NCBI GenBank assembly: GCA_021234155.1 | Contig: JAJEKV010000002.1 | Span: 41,529,203 to 41,593,202 of the forward strand | Direction of reading: 5' to 3' | DNA: 64,000 nucleotides | DNA from: Isoetes taiwanensis | Lineage: Eukaryota; Streptophyta; Lycopodiopsida; Isoetales; Isoetaceae | Translations under genes and position numbers: made by a program | Notes under the pieces: model-generated | The model's input: the letters and a program-made list of their open reading frames with translations, nothing else | Databases searched by the model: none | Told to the model about the DNA's origin: nothing | Shown: piece by piece, positions 22,640-34,350 of the stretch | Layout: each line of letters starts with the position of its first letter | Numbering within the stretch: the stretch's first letter is position 1

Positions 22640-25179
22640 CAGTTTGTGCGCGATCTTGGCCATTTGTTTTGTTGTGTTTCATAACTTTCATTTTGGGCCG
22701 TTTAGTAGTTAGTCATTATTTTGTCCTTTCTGGCTAGATCAATGCATACGAGAAACAAGCGTGAACCATTTTGCCCGATCGATTGGGAATAAGGTGTGCA
22801 ATGAATAATCTGTTGCCAAGGAGTCGCTTAGGCCTGCAAAACAGAAGTCGGACCTGACAGAAGGTTACCTGCAACGGTGAGGCAGAAGGTTTTCCTTGTG
22901 CATCAACACATCTTACCTGTCGCTCCGTCGTCCACGATCCACAGCCTCAGATTGAATGTGCCGCTTTGGTTTTCTGTGTTGATGGTTTTCCTAGTCGTGG
23001 GCATTTATTTGGCACATCTTAATTCCATGCCATATAGTAATTCAAGGTACTTTTTGCTTTTCACATATAAATGTTGAGTATCCATCGTTGAGTATCCATC
23101 GTGCACTGCATCTTTGATGGAAAATTTGCTTCCAAGTTCATTTAATCTGATTCTCTTCTTCTTGCAAGTTCATTTGATCTGAATTTAACATGACTCACAA
23201 CAATAGTCTATGTAGCTAACAATACCAAGTACTGTGTTCTTCTTGCAGATTTTACTTTCCAGGGCACTCTTGAGGTTTACAGGGCATCAGCATACTGAAC
23301 TTTTATTTCCTCCAGGCATATGCCTAATTATAACTTCATTAAAACAGCAGCAATTTATGTCCCAAGCGTGTCATATCAAGGTACTGGCTTCAGACACATC
23401 TTAATCCCATGCCATATAATAATTCAAGGTACTTGTTGAGTATCCATCGTGCACTGTATCTTTGATGGAAAATTTGCTTCCAAGTTCATTTAATCCGATT
23501 TTCTCCTTCTTGCAAGTTCATTTGATCTGAATTAACATGACTCACAACAATAGTCTATGTAGTTAACAATACCAAGTACTGTGTTGTTCTTGCAGATTTT
23601 ACTTTCCAGGGAACTCTTGAGGTTTACAGGACATCAGCATAGATCACTGAACTTTCGTTTCCTCCAGGCATGTGCCTAATTTTAACCAGTGAACCAGCAG
23701 CAATTTATGTCCCGAGCATGTCATATCAAGGTACTGGCTTCAGGTCCAAATAAGACAAAGTTATCTGTCACTTACGCTGGAAAGCAGCCTCGTATCCGAC
23801 TTTAATTCATCACAAAGGAGAAACACATTCCATAATTAATATTAAAAACAACATAGGTATTATAAATTGATGGCAAGGAGGGTACGGATTCCTTTCCTCA
23901 ATTTGCGGTTTGGGTCTCTTCATTCTCTGGTCCTGTGGTTGCATTGCCTGGATCGCACCATAAGCTTGGCAATGCTGCGCCTATGCATAATGATTTCTTG
24001 CCTTTTACATGGTCCTCTTCATTCTGCAAAATACAAATATATTATGAGACCTTGCCATCGATTTTCCTAAGGAGGGACTAGGTGATGCCCGACGAGCGAC
24101 AGACTGGCAGAATGAAAATTTACACCTTGAGATTTACATCTTGATGCAGCATCTTGGAAGAATGGCCACCTTACAAACATTGATCATCTTTTGCAAGAAG
24201 CCTTTTTATATACAAACATTGAGTATCCATCGTTGAGTATCCATCGAGCACTGCATCTTTCATGGAAAATTTGCAACATCCAAGTTCATTTAGTCTGATT
24301 TTTTCCTTCTTGCAAATTCATTTGATCTGAATTTAACATGACTCACAACAATAGCCTGTGTAGTTAACAATACCAAATACTGTGTTCTTCTTGCAGATTT
24401 TACTTTCAAGGCACTCTTTAGGTTTAAGGGCACTTTTCAGCATAGATCACTGAACTTTCGTTTCCTCCAGGCATGTGCCTAATTATAACTTCATTAAACC
24501 AGCAGCAATATATCAAGGCATTGGCTTCAGGTCCAAATATTTGTGCAAGGTTAATATTTGTTTTTCTTATTTGCCTGCAGTATGAACTTTGTGGAAAGAT
24601 TGGATTTATTGTTTATGTTGGCTCTCATGTGGTTGTGGACAAGAATTCAACATCGTACAATCTTTCCATTCCTGTTAAAGACAAAGTTATCTGTCACTTA
24701 CGCCAGAAAGCAGCCTTCCTTCTGACTGTAATTCATCAGCCTCAGATTGAACGCGCCACTTTGGTTTTCTGCTTTGATGGTTTTCCCAGTTGTGGGCATT
24801 TATCCGGCACATTTTAATCCTATACCATATTAATAATTCAAGGAACCTTTTGCTTGCTTTCAACCTTTATATGATTTTAACAGATGTTTTTTCCTGCAGA
24901 TCATTGAAGGGCCCTGTTCTTATTGCCTTTATTTTTTCTGCAGATAATATACTTACCGCTAATGTGCATACCCAGGGAAAAAGTGGAACTCATGAACATT
25001 ACTTCAAACAAGTAAGTCTTATGTATATAATTCGGTAGCTATGAATGCCTATTATATGTCTGCATGGTTCTAAAAGCCTGCACATATATCTGGCCTTAGT
25101 ATACTGTCAAACTATTATAATCTGGTATGCTGAGCAATACATATGTAGGTAGCTTGTACTTTTAGAGTCTTATAAATTG
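22640..25179. repeat. Non-coding region built from two recurring modules
   Basis: Module M (about 320 bp) starts ttgagtatccatcg, passes gcaagttcatttgatctgaa and a ttcttgcag acceptor-like site, and ends atatcaaggtactggcttcag. It occurs at about 23075-23390, 23430-23745 and 24220-24535. Module N (about 120 bp, cagcctcagattgaa... to ...ataattcaaggtac) occurs at about 22940-23050 and 24735-24845, with a partial copy at 23393-23425. The strings look like repeated exon-intron pieces of an unidentified gene. The longest ORF (24473-24817, with YELCGKIGFIVYVGSHVVVD) matches no family I know. Confidence 0.6.
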
Positions 25180-25460
25180 TTTGCATACTCTGATGATGCC
25201 GTTAGGGGGAATGTTCTAAAATCAACATCTGGTTATATATTGATGCTTGGTGCTCATTGGAGAACCACGAAGCAACTCACTGCTTTATCTAGCACTAAGG
25301 CAGAAAATGCGGCTGTCGTTTAAGCCCCACAAGGAAACTTGGCTGCTAAGAATAATAATTGAGCAAGACCTGGAGAAAAACAGATTTCAATAATCTTCTT
25401 TTGGATGTCCAGCCATTGTGATTCTCTGTGTGAAGACCGGTGAGAACATTTTTCAAAATA
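25180..25460 (+). pseudogene. Copia RNase H fragment
   Basis: In one frame the text reads SDDAVRGNVLKSTSGYILML, then HWRTTKQLTALSSTKAE. This is the conserved copia RNase H run (KSTSGY...SWxSKKQ...ALSSTEAEY) in decayed form. It stops after about 60 codons. No RT or LTR lies nearby, so it is an orphan scrap. Confidence 0.75.
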
Positions 25461-25919
25461 AAGCGTTTCTCCAAATATTCAGTTTCATGAATCTCTATTT
25501 AAAGATGACATAAAACAATGTTCAACACTGTTCTTTCACCAACCCAACATTCTGATAACATGAGCACTTGCCAAAATTCCTTTGTGTGTTTATGGCATAT
25601 ACATGATGGTTTAGATAGCAGGCTAGAGGCATCAGCACTAAAATGAGCAAGCTGGAGGTGTTGACATAAAAAATGAGTATAACATAGTGCCTGTTGGTTG
25701 CAAATAGTCTTATCTTTTGGTGTTCCTTGCATTGTGAAGGCATCAGTTCTAAACCAAGCTTGAAGCAGGTAATTTTTTTGGGTTTGCTGTTTATAGCTAC
25801 TAATTGGCTGCAGCATTTGTTATTACAAAGGTGAGTAACCTGTTATGTTCAGTATCTGCAGGATTGTGACCTTCACAATTGGTGCATAATGCAATTTTTT
25901 CATTTCAACATTGCAGTGG
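25461..25919. other. Intergenic, no gene recognised
   Basis: ORFs on the minus strand (25499-25816) have no recognisable domain. Phrases such as gattttaac and ttcaacattgcag look intronic but connect to nothing definite. Confidence 0.3.
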
Positions 25920-26550
25920 GAGCTATATTCAGGTCAATATTCTGCACATTTAGTTATAATGGGATTGTGTAATGCATATATCTGGACAACAATAATCACA
26001 GGATATGCTCAACATGGTGATGAAAAAGGGGCTTTGTTGCTGTATGAACTAATGAAACAAGAGTGTATAAGACCAGATAATGTGCCACTTGTTACTGTTG
26101 TCAGCATTGGAAGAGGGGAAACGTCTGCACTCAGATATTCTGAAGGAAAGGGGTTTAATCATATGTCCCCTCTCGGCATGTTGTTCTTGACATGTATGCT
26201 AAATGTGAGTGTATAAATGTGGCTTGCCATCTATTTAGTAGGATATCATTTCAGAATGGTGTATCATGGAACACAATTATTTCTGCATATGCTGAATATG
26301 TCAAAGGAAAGAAAGTTTTTGAGTGTTTGGAACATATGCAGCATGAGAATGTAAAACCAAACAGAGTTACCTTTCTTGCGCCTTGAGAAGTTGAGTGTTT
26401 GTTCAATTTCAAAATGGATTCATGACTGTATTTTGAAAGCTCTGTGTGCATCAGATGCTATTTTAGGGGACTCCCTTGTTGACACTGGCAAGTCTGGGAG
26501 CATGGTGAATGGTTGCATAGTGTTTAATCAATTATCCATCCCAAGGTATT
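25920..26550 (+). pseudogene. PPR protein pseudogene fragment
   Basis: Two frames carry PPR text: AYIWTTIITGYAQHGDEKGA with LYELMKQECIRPDNV (frame 1), then MYAKCECINVACHLFSRISF with NGVSWNTIISAYAEYVKGKK and MQHENVKPNRVTF (frame 2). A further piece reads WIHDCILKALCASDAILGDS then VDTGKSGS. Frameshifts near 26130 and 26390 break it, and a MITE starts at 26553 just where the next S-type motif (IVFNQLSIP) begins. It is about 3.5 kb downstream of the intact PPR gene but not an obvious recent copy of it. Confidence 0.8.
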
Positions 26551-26552
26551 TT

Positions 26553-26983
26553 TTAGGGAAAATTCCAATTATACCCCAAGTTTGCAAAAATTCCAAAAAT
26601 ACCCTCCAAAAGAAGGGCATTTTTAGAAAAATAGTAATAGATTTTTTGTTGCTCCTCAAATTCAAAAGTTATCTTCACAAACATTATAGATTAGGATAAG
26701 ATCTTCTGAACAACGTCAAATTCATCGAAATTGAAATTGAAATTCACAAGTTATGCTCATTTACATCGTTTTTTATAGCGCTTACTTAAAACACTATAAC
26801 TTGAGTATTGCAACTCCGTTTTAGATGATTCTACTGCTATTGGATAGTTCTCATTTTTATCTACAAGTTTCATGAAGGGTTTTTAGTTGATTGATCACAA
26901 GAAAGTTATTGCCATTTAAGGTAAATACCCTATTTCTAGGGGTATTTTTGGAATATTCGTAAACTTGAGGGGCTTTTCCCTAA
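26553..26983. mobile_element. MITE-like element with about 50-bp imperfect terminal inverted repeats
   Basis: The left end ttagggaaaattccaattat...ccaaaaataccc is mirrored by the right end, whose reverse complement begins ttagggaaaagcccctcaag and continues through ccaaaaatacccc. Total length is about 431 bp and no ORF of note is present. Target duplication is unclear (possibly ttt). It separates the PPR pseudogene from a gag fragment. The left breakpoint of the 9.85-kb tandem duplication (26704) lies inside it, so only its right part reappears at 36550. Confidence 0.65.
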
Positions 26984-26984
26984 T

Positions 26985-27385
26985 TTCATTCATGAGCTTA
27001 GGGCGCTCTATGCAAGGATCCCTACCTTATCCCAGAAACATCGTGTGGATCTTTCTGAGGATGGCCTCAAAAATACCAATCTACGGAGTCATTTGAGAAT
27101 GGCGGAATGCCCAAACTTTGAAGATGCAGCAGCCCTGGCTCAAAGATTGGAAATGGAAGCCAACAAGGGGCAAGAAAGGTTTGTCCATAATTGGAAGCGC
27201 AAGAGAACTGAAAACTTTGGCGCAAAAAGATCGGATCTCATTCCAAAAAACCTAAAGCCCCTGTTGAAAAGGATAAGGTAAAGAAGTCAAAGAATGGGAA
27301 GGCAGATAAGAAGAAGCATCAGAGATGTTTCAACTGCGGAGAAGAGGGACACTTTGCTAGGGACTGCACAACCTCGTCAAGATAA
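26985..27385 (+). pseudogene. Ty3/gypsy Gag fragment with CCHC zinc knuckle (copy 1)
   Basis: The frame opens at the MITE border with FIHELRALYARIPTLSQKHR and continues EDGLKNTNLRSHLRMAECPN and EDAAALAQRLEMEANKGQER, the C-terminal part of a gypsy Gag. After a frame change near 27265, a lysine-rich linker leads to the nucleic-acid-binding knuckle CFNCGEEGHFARDC, with the CCHC residues intact. A TAA follows at 27383-27385. No protease or pol follows. Confidence 0.8.
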
Positions 27386-28141
27386 GAAGAAGTTGGGTGC
27401 AACCTCTAAGAAAGATGGAGTGAAGGAAGTGCGGCAACTATCTACTATTGCCCTGGAGCAGACTCCTATGGTACGTAACCAAAGGTTTGAAGGTATAGTG
27501 ATAAGGATTCTAGGAAAGGTTTTTGATAAGTTGGTAATTGTGTTGATCGACATCTTGGATGACATCTTGGATCGACTTCTAGGAACTCGGTGGTTCTCAA
27601 AGACACTAGGAGGCAGAGCAGAATAATTAAGAGCCAGCAACAAATGAAGAGAAAAGTGAAAGAGTAGATTATTGTGGAAGAAGAGAAAATCAAGACCCTG
27701 ACACACCTCTAATCTCAAAAGTATTAATTCTAGGATACTTATTTGCTCCTGATAAGATGTGCCTTCTGCAATTTTTTTCTGGATGTCATTCTCCCTAGCT
27801 TTTCGTGTCTTTGACAATTCTCCTTTGATGGTTGTTTCAATGTAGAACCTCTGTTACACATACGCCTACTGAACCTTACATCCTTAGTACTTTATTAGAT
27901 GCAAGATCAACCCGCTAAAGAGGAACTCATTCTCCCTCCTACCCAACCATTATTCAAAGGCTGAAAAATGACCCTGCTTCCCTCTTCATAATCCTCAAAT
28001 TCTGGTAAGCCCTTTGCTTGCCGTTCTTTGCGTATACTTCTGTGCCCTTCAACTTCTTTCCTCTGTCCTCTAGATAATGACAAATATGTGGTTAGTTGCT
28101 TGCAATATCATACAACTGAATAACCTATACAAGAAACTTAT
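27386..28141. other. Non-coding region after the gag fragment
   Basis: Overlapping ORFs on both strands (27294-27626 plus, 27377-27817 minus) contain no recognisable domain. The point at about 28010 (ctggtaagccctttgc) is the empty target site of the TIR element that occupies copy 2. Confidence 0.35.
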
Positions 28142-28163
28142 CGCGGCGGCCAAGGCCGCCGCG
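28142..28163. repeat. Perfect 22-bp GC palindrome (copy 1)
   Basis: The arms cgcggcggcc and ggccgccgcg flank aa. It stands out strongly from the AT-rich surroundings and is conserved exactly in copy 2. Confidence 0.85.
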
Positions 28164-28289
28164 AACGTTTCTCTAGTTCCAACCCGCTGAGGTTTGGCCC
28201 ACTATTAACGTTCAACCTGTCAATGCAATGCATGCTTAATAATGGGTTTCTATTCACAAGGGTGCGAGACCACATGTAGTAGCATTTAT

Positions 28290-28725
28290 GAATTGCCGAA
28301 CAGGCGGGATTTGAACCCACATTGTTGCCTTGTGTCCTCTTGCCCATACGATAGATAGTTGCTGCGAGACGACCATGAGATTCCCAATGCTGGTATCCCT
28401 TTCTCTCTTTTATCCTCTCCTTTTTATCACCCGATGCTAGTCAGTGGGGTTTGAGCCTGGATGGGTGCTGCCCAGAACCAATGGCCTGACCACTAGGCTA
28501 ACAAATAGCGGTTGCCATTATCTCTTTTTCTCGCCATCCATTGCTAGTCAGTGGGTTTTGAGCCTGGATGGGTGATGCCCAGAACCAATGGCCTGACCAC
28601 TAGGCTAACAACGCGATGGACCTTTTTGTTTATTTAGCTGCACCCGATGATGGGCAGTGGACTTTGAGCCTGGACGGGGGTTTCCCATAACCATTAGCTT
28701 AACCACTTGGCCGTCAACGCGGTGA
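28290..28725 (-). mobile_element. Cluster of tRNA-derived SINE-like units (copy 1)
   Basis: On the minus strand three units carry RNA polymerase III promoter boxes. Unit 28431-28506 and unit 28541-28612 each have an A-box tagcctagtggtcaggcc and a B-box of the form ggctcaaaaccc/ggctcaaacccc about 35 bp further. Unit 28641-28720 has ggccaagtggttaagct and ggctcaaagtcc. A fourth, less complete tRNA-like piece at about 28295-28320 reads gggttcaaatccc. Cloverleaf pairing is poor, so these are SINE heads rather than functional tRNA genes. Confidence 0.65.
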
Positions 28726-29019
28726 GCATCTTTTTATCTCTGCCTCGTTTGTTTAATGTAATTTATTTGTTTAATGTTTCTAGTTTGATTTGTTGAAGAA
28801 TAGATGTGGGGAACCTCATGGTAATCAAACAGCATGCCATCTATCGTATGGGCCAGAAAAGGAATGGGATGAGAGATATAGAGCACGCACCTTGTTTGAA
28901 GTATGTATGGAATGGAAGTGGATCTGCCGGATTGGTCCACAGAAATGCCTTGTGGACTGCAACGGTGCCGGAGTTTTGTATGCAGGGGCAAGCACAGGTC
29001 TGGCTATGGCGGACGTTGG

Positions 29020-29194
29020 AATAATGGCCGCAATAAATGCAAAGTGTATTAATGGCCACAATAAATGACAAAGTGTATTAATGGCCGCAATAAATGCAAA
29101 GTGTATTAATGGCCGCAATAAATGCAAAGTGCACACATGTCTCATCAAGTTATTAGAGTGTATTAATGGCCGCAATAAATGCAAAGTGCATTTA
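29020..29194. repeat. About five tandem units of 29-31 bp (copy 1)
   Basis: The unit is taatggccgcaataaatgca plus aagtgtat; the fourth and fifth units are separated by gcacacatgtctcatcaag. It accounts for the repetitive minus-strand ORF seen here. Confidence 0.85.
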
Positions 29195-31849
29195 TTTAAG
29201 GAATGTGGATTGATTGATTGAGCAAGGGGAGTCACGTGGCTGTGGCTCCTCCTCAATAAATATTAACTAGGAAAATACAAAAAATGTTCCTCAAAAATAT
29301 TTTTCGACACTTGGCGCGCATGCACTGGAGCATCAAAGAATCTCAAAGAATAGAATCAAAGTGTATGCATTATATATGGTTTGATTACCAAATAAAAAGA
29401 AAAAAGAGATAATGTTCTGACATGCCATGTGGTTAGTCGTAAGTAACATATACATCTGGACAGTGTTCCAACACATTAACAATTGGAACATAGCATCTTT
29501 GCTGCGCTTTGTATTTTTTTTTTGTGTCTCCAATACAGCAAGAGAACAACAAGTTTTTGTTAAGCAAGGCAGAAAGAACAAACCATGAGGGATTGACACT
29601 CCAACTCAATCTCATGAATTGGCTTCATAAACTGAAGTTTTCCATTTGCTACATAAGCCTACAATATGAAATAAAAAAAGAGAGAGTCAATTGCAGAGTT
29701 AAATGGTTTCTATTTTCTAGTAGAAGGATTGCTTACTATATGGGAAGGGCATCGTTGGAGGCCATCAAATATATGAGTGGCATAGATTATTGTTGCACCC
29801 CCATCTCACATTCAGACTTCAGAAAGGATAATAAATCTGACCTTGTCAATACATCACGGTCCCACTTTGTGATCTCATCTAGGAGTAGTACCTGCACTCC
29901 CAATTGCACATACAAAAGTTGCTACCGAATTATGCATTTACTCATTCAAAAATTGTAAAACCAAGACCTTGAACGAATCAAGAAGGCCCACACATATCTG
30001 AATACCCGGCCACACCATCGAGACTCTATGCATTACGAATCTATATGCACTCTATGCATTCAAAGACCATCATAAGTATGCCCTTAAATCTGAACAGATC
30101 AAAAATGCTTACTGCCTTCCCTTTTCTAGTCCAATCTACATTTTTCAACATATGAATCCAACCTTTCTGATGAATCTACCTCACAGGCTATCAGAATTTC
30201 TACAGCTAATATTTTATTATTTTTGCTGGCAAATGATCTGAGAACTTCAATAGTTGTGCCTGATCTTCCCTGAACTAAGAACCATATTGAGACTTTTAGA
30301 CAAAGGGCAATAGAAGAAGAGAGTAACAAAGATAGATAGTAGTTTTAACGTCACGCCACTAGGCAGCATCCAACTGGACATGTGACCACACACCACACTA
30401 CATTGCTTGGTTGGGCCCTGCCCCCAACCACCTTACATTGCGTCTGCGTCTATTGGGATTTGACTCCCAACAGTACCGAGTGCGATTCTGGGCGGTCTCG
30501 AACTCGAGACCACATTGCTAAGGAACTAGTGTGTTACCACTAGACCAAACGCCCAGACGCAGGGAGTGAGGTGAAAAAATAAAGGTGTCTCCAAGAACTT
30601 GAGAGATATGGCAAAGAACTTGAGAGATATGGCAATGCTCGAAGAACATAGTGCCTAATGAAAAGAAATAAAAGCAGACATCCCTATAGAATCTCTTCTG
30701 GATGGTCCAACTAGCTCTATAGCTAGAACAAAAGAACAGAGACCAATTCTAGCACAGCCAAAGCCTACCATTCCCTTTGCTATCAGATAGAACCAGTAGT
30801 TTGGACATAAAATGCTCCTTTTCTTCCAAGAGATGAATCATCTAGATTTTCAAATAACCCACCCAGCACAAAAAGGATTCCATATTCCATATTATATATG
30901 CTACTTCAGTGGGTCTCTTTCTGATCCAATCACACGAATTTCTATCCAGCTTACAAACATCAAAATCTCTGCTACATGTGGAACCAAATTGTAGGGTGAT
31001 CCATTGCATTGCCAATCGGGCTGCCTACCTGCAAATATTACCACAAACGTGTGCAGAGCTTTAAGACCTCAAGCCAAGCTCACCAGACGAAAATGGACCA
31101 ACTGGCCAGGTCCGAACTCGTGAACCCATTTTTCCATAATCCTTATCCACTTATAGATTTTCTTCTTCGACTTCTGTGAAGATTTGCTCTTCTTCAGGAC
31201 CAACTTTCGACAACAGAAGAACGTTCAAGGAAAAATATGTCGAAACACTGAAATTCACCGAGTAATTGAACATGCAAATTCGCTTTTTAAAAAGAAAAAC
31301 TAATACCTATGAAGCAGGATCATGAAATATCTCATTCAGACGTCCCTTCTATTAGCATAATGCGGGCGTAACTTCCCAAGCACCTATGACCCCCTGGAAT
31401 TTGGAGGAATTTTCATGACCCCCTGGAATTTGGAGGAATTTTCAACGATCGTAGATGAAATCAAACGGTGAATGGAAATCAAACGGTTGAAATAGCATCC
31501 ACTTGCACAAAAATCCCCACTTGGCGATAACATGGACACTCTAGAATTGCTTCAAAGTGTCAACTTATGTTTGTGCAAATGTGCGAAAAACCTCCGAAAT
31601 CATACAAAGCTAAAAATTTTAATTTTTAGGTATTCAAGAAATATTTTTGCCAACTAAACGCCCCATGACCTTAGAAACCATTGCTTGAAAAAAAAAAAAA
31701 GCTTTTCACTTGTCGGGAAAACCAAATTTAAACAATAGATAAAAATGATTAAAATTATCTTCTTGTTTACGTCATGAGTTAAAGTTATATTCCTATTATT
31801 GAGATTGTAAAGTTGATCACTGGTTTATTCAATCTGTGAAGTTATAGCC
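29195..31849 (-). other. Non-coding interval with one tRNA-like SINE head (30490-30555)
   Basis: The minus strand at 30531-30550 reads gtttggtctagtggtaacac (A-box type), and 30494-30511 reads ggtctcgagttcgagacc (B-box type, itself palindromic), at tRNA-like spacing. This fits a tRNA-derived SINE. Elsewhere in the interval I see a direct repeat of cccctggaatttggaggaat at about 31390-31440 and no gene. Confidence 0.5.
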
Positions 31850-34350
31850 TTTGTTAAATTTTCAATTGAAGCTGCATATTGAAAAGTAATATATTATGCA
31901 TCTCAATAGCTGTATTATTGTGCGTGTTCTTTTCTATTTGCGTAGATATAAAAATTTGACACTGTGGGCTTGTGAAATTGACATTTTGCTATTTAATGTG
32001 TATTCTTAAGTAGAGCTTTTAGAGGTAAAATTGATGGTCAAATTTATGCTATAAATTTTAGTGTGAGACTAATTTTGTCTGAGTAGCCATGATTCTAGAT
32101 CTAACAACAAGAGTTGAGCAGCAATGACTTATGGATTCTAGATCTAACAACAAGACTAAAGCTTTATAACTATTGTGATGCACATGATTGCCTAGATAAA
32201 AGGGGCGCCTATGAGTGTACTTTATGGCTGAGTGAGGTGCCATGTACACATTCCTTATGCATTTTCTTACTTGTGTAATGCACTATAAAGACACTTATTT
32301 TGTGTGTGAGAGTGAGCCCTATGACATGCATCCATATACCAACATTAGACTTCATTTTCAACGAAGTGTTTAGATCACTAACACGGTAGCTATGCCGAGT
32401 TGCATTTAGGGTGACCTATGTTAGGGGTTTATGTTCAAACTTCTTCCATGTGTTCAAACTTTCTTACTCATCTATACACATTAAATACATACAATAACAC
32501 ATGGTATTGGGGCAATCCATAGTGCTTGGGCACCTTATTTATCTAGAAAAGGTTGGCGTTAGTCATGCATCATCTGTCATCTGTTACACTAGATAAGATG
32601 CATCATCGTCATCAAGATGGTTGTCCCCACAAAGAAAGTAGCTGCATCAAATAAGTCTCTATTTTTATAGAGATTCTAGTGATGTTGAAGGAGATCCTTG
32701 TTGTATGCTAAATCTTAAAAAATATCAACTTGAATACACAATGGCACAGAGCTAGGATTGCCTGAAATTGAATACGAGTGGGAGCATTCATTCAGATGGC
32801 ATTCTGTGATGCAAAGACAATCACATATTGGGTTGATTTGAGACATGGCCTCCGACAGAATGTCGATGTCATGAAGACCCAACACAATCATGGTCGTTTA
32901 GATGGGGGCAACAAGCGGGAATAAATAATGGGGAAGATATGAAGGAAGAATTGAGCCTTGATTTATAGGAAGGAAGGAAGGTATTTTTATAGGGGAGATG
33001 TGGATGTGGGGACTCATATAGACCAAAGGTGTATGTGACAGGGACAACAAAGTTACAATTTAAATTACAACCATGTGGCATAAAATCATCACATTAGTTC
33101 CCAGTGCCTAGTATTGTCTCAGATATTCTTGGTTTTGGAGATATTCCTCGTTTTGGAGTTAATAGTGTACATAAGAAACCAAGTGGCTGTGTTTTTTAAC
33201 CTTTGGCCTGGCAGTTAAGAAATGATGTAGTTGTAAGGTAAGATGTCCTACGGCCTTCCAGTGTCTCTTGCCACCACTTGCAAGTTGCACCGCCTCACAT
33301 GCAAGTTGCTAAAGTATTTCCGGGAATAAGATCCTAGTCTTTTATGCTGAAATGTCTTAAATTATACTTTTTTATTACAAAAAAGTCCCATCATATTTGG
33401 GCCTTCATTATGTGATGACTAGAGGATGCAAGTAGGAGCAACTTGAATATGCTTTTAAGGATTTTGTTGTGCAGCGTCATTTATCTTTCCTCATCCTCCC
33501 TAGCTAAAATTGAGAAACAAGTATTTGTTGTAATCATTCATAAAAACATATTATCAGAGTATGATTACGTGTATCTCACTAATTTTATTTATGTTATTTT
33601 ATCTCGGGCCAAAGAAGCAAGCTTACTATCACCACAAAAACAACAAACGTCCATGGTGATGAATTAATCGTGACCACAAACCAGTTCAAAGACAGGCTTG
33701 TCAGTGCAATATCAGCACCCAAGCTTTACTTGCATGTCAATCATATTTCGGACGAAATTAAGGTTTGATTTAGCTTTGTATGATTCTGTTTCTATTCATG
33801 CTTAAAATATCACCTATGATTGGCTATGCATGAGAACATGATGCCCCTGTCTCTTTACAGGTAAATACCTGACAATGCGCCATGGAACTATAACACAACG
33901 AAAGAAGTGCTCAAATCCCCCGAAAAATCTCCCATTGAGGAACTGAGGGACATCTTAGAGCAATGGGTTGTTTTCTTTGCAACGAGAAATTCTTAAACAA
34001 AAAGGTATTACGGGGAAGATTAGTAGAAACGGAGGATTGTTAAATAAAAGAGTATATCCTGATGGGGGGAATTAGTAGAAATAGAGGATTGCAAATGTAC
34101 ATCGGGGTATTTTCAAGAAAGGGAATTGGGTCAAAAGAGATTTACGACTAGATTGGGGTAATTTCAAGAAAGGGGAATTGATTCAAAATGGGAATTAGCA
34201 AATGGACTGGAATGTTTTCAAGAAAGGGGGATTGGTTTAAAAGGGAATTTGCAAATCGATTGGAATATTTTTAAAAGGGAATTGAGTGAAAGCCAGGGTA
34301 TTTTCAAGAAAAAGGTTATTTTTTATTTAAAGTGATTTTATGGTTGTACT
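31850..34350. repeat. Older duplicated block A, paralogous to 49497-52770
   Basis: From ttgaagctgcatattg onward this block follows the same order as block B at 49497-52770, with clear divergence. Shared phrases include tggattctagatctaacaac, ggttgtccccacaaagaaag and caacttga.tatgcttttaag, then the run of aaggggaattg lines near the right end. Block A lacks nearly the whole ERF reading frame that B retains. This duplication is older than the 9.85-kb one, which copied block A again to 45133-47640. Confidence 0.8.
33107..33165 (+). pseudogene. ERF gene stub in block A (copy 1)
   Basis: The text cctagtattgtctcagatat, then gttttggagttaatagtgta matches the last part of the ERF frame in block B (cctagtattctctcagatat ... 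atttggagttactagtgta). The intervening and upstream coding sequence, including the AP2 domain, is gone. What remains is 5' flank, about 60 bp of the 3' coding end and 3' flank. Confidence 0.65.

Noticed and set aside
27294-27817. Conserved-looking ORFs on both strands repeated at 37140-37663
   Set aside because: Their conservation comes from the recent 9.85-kb duplication. Both strands are equally preserved and no domain is visible.
28290-28725. Functional tRNA genes
   Set aside because: A- and B-boxes are present, but the acceptor and anticodon stems do not pair well by eye and the units are tandem. A SINE origin fits better.
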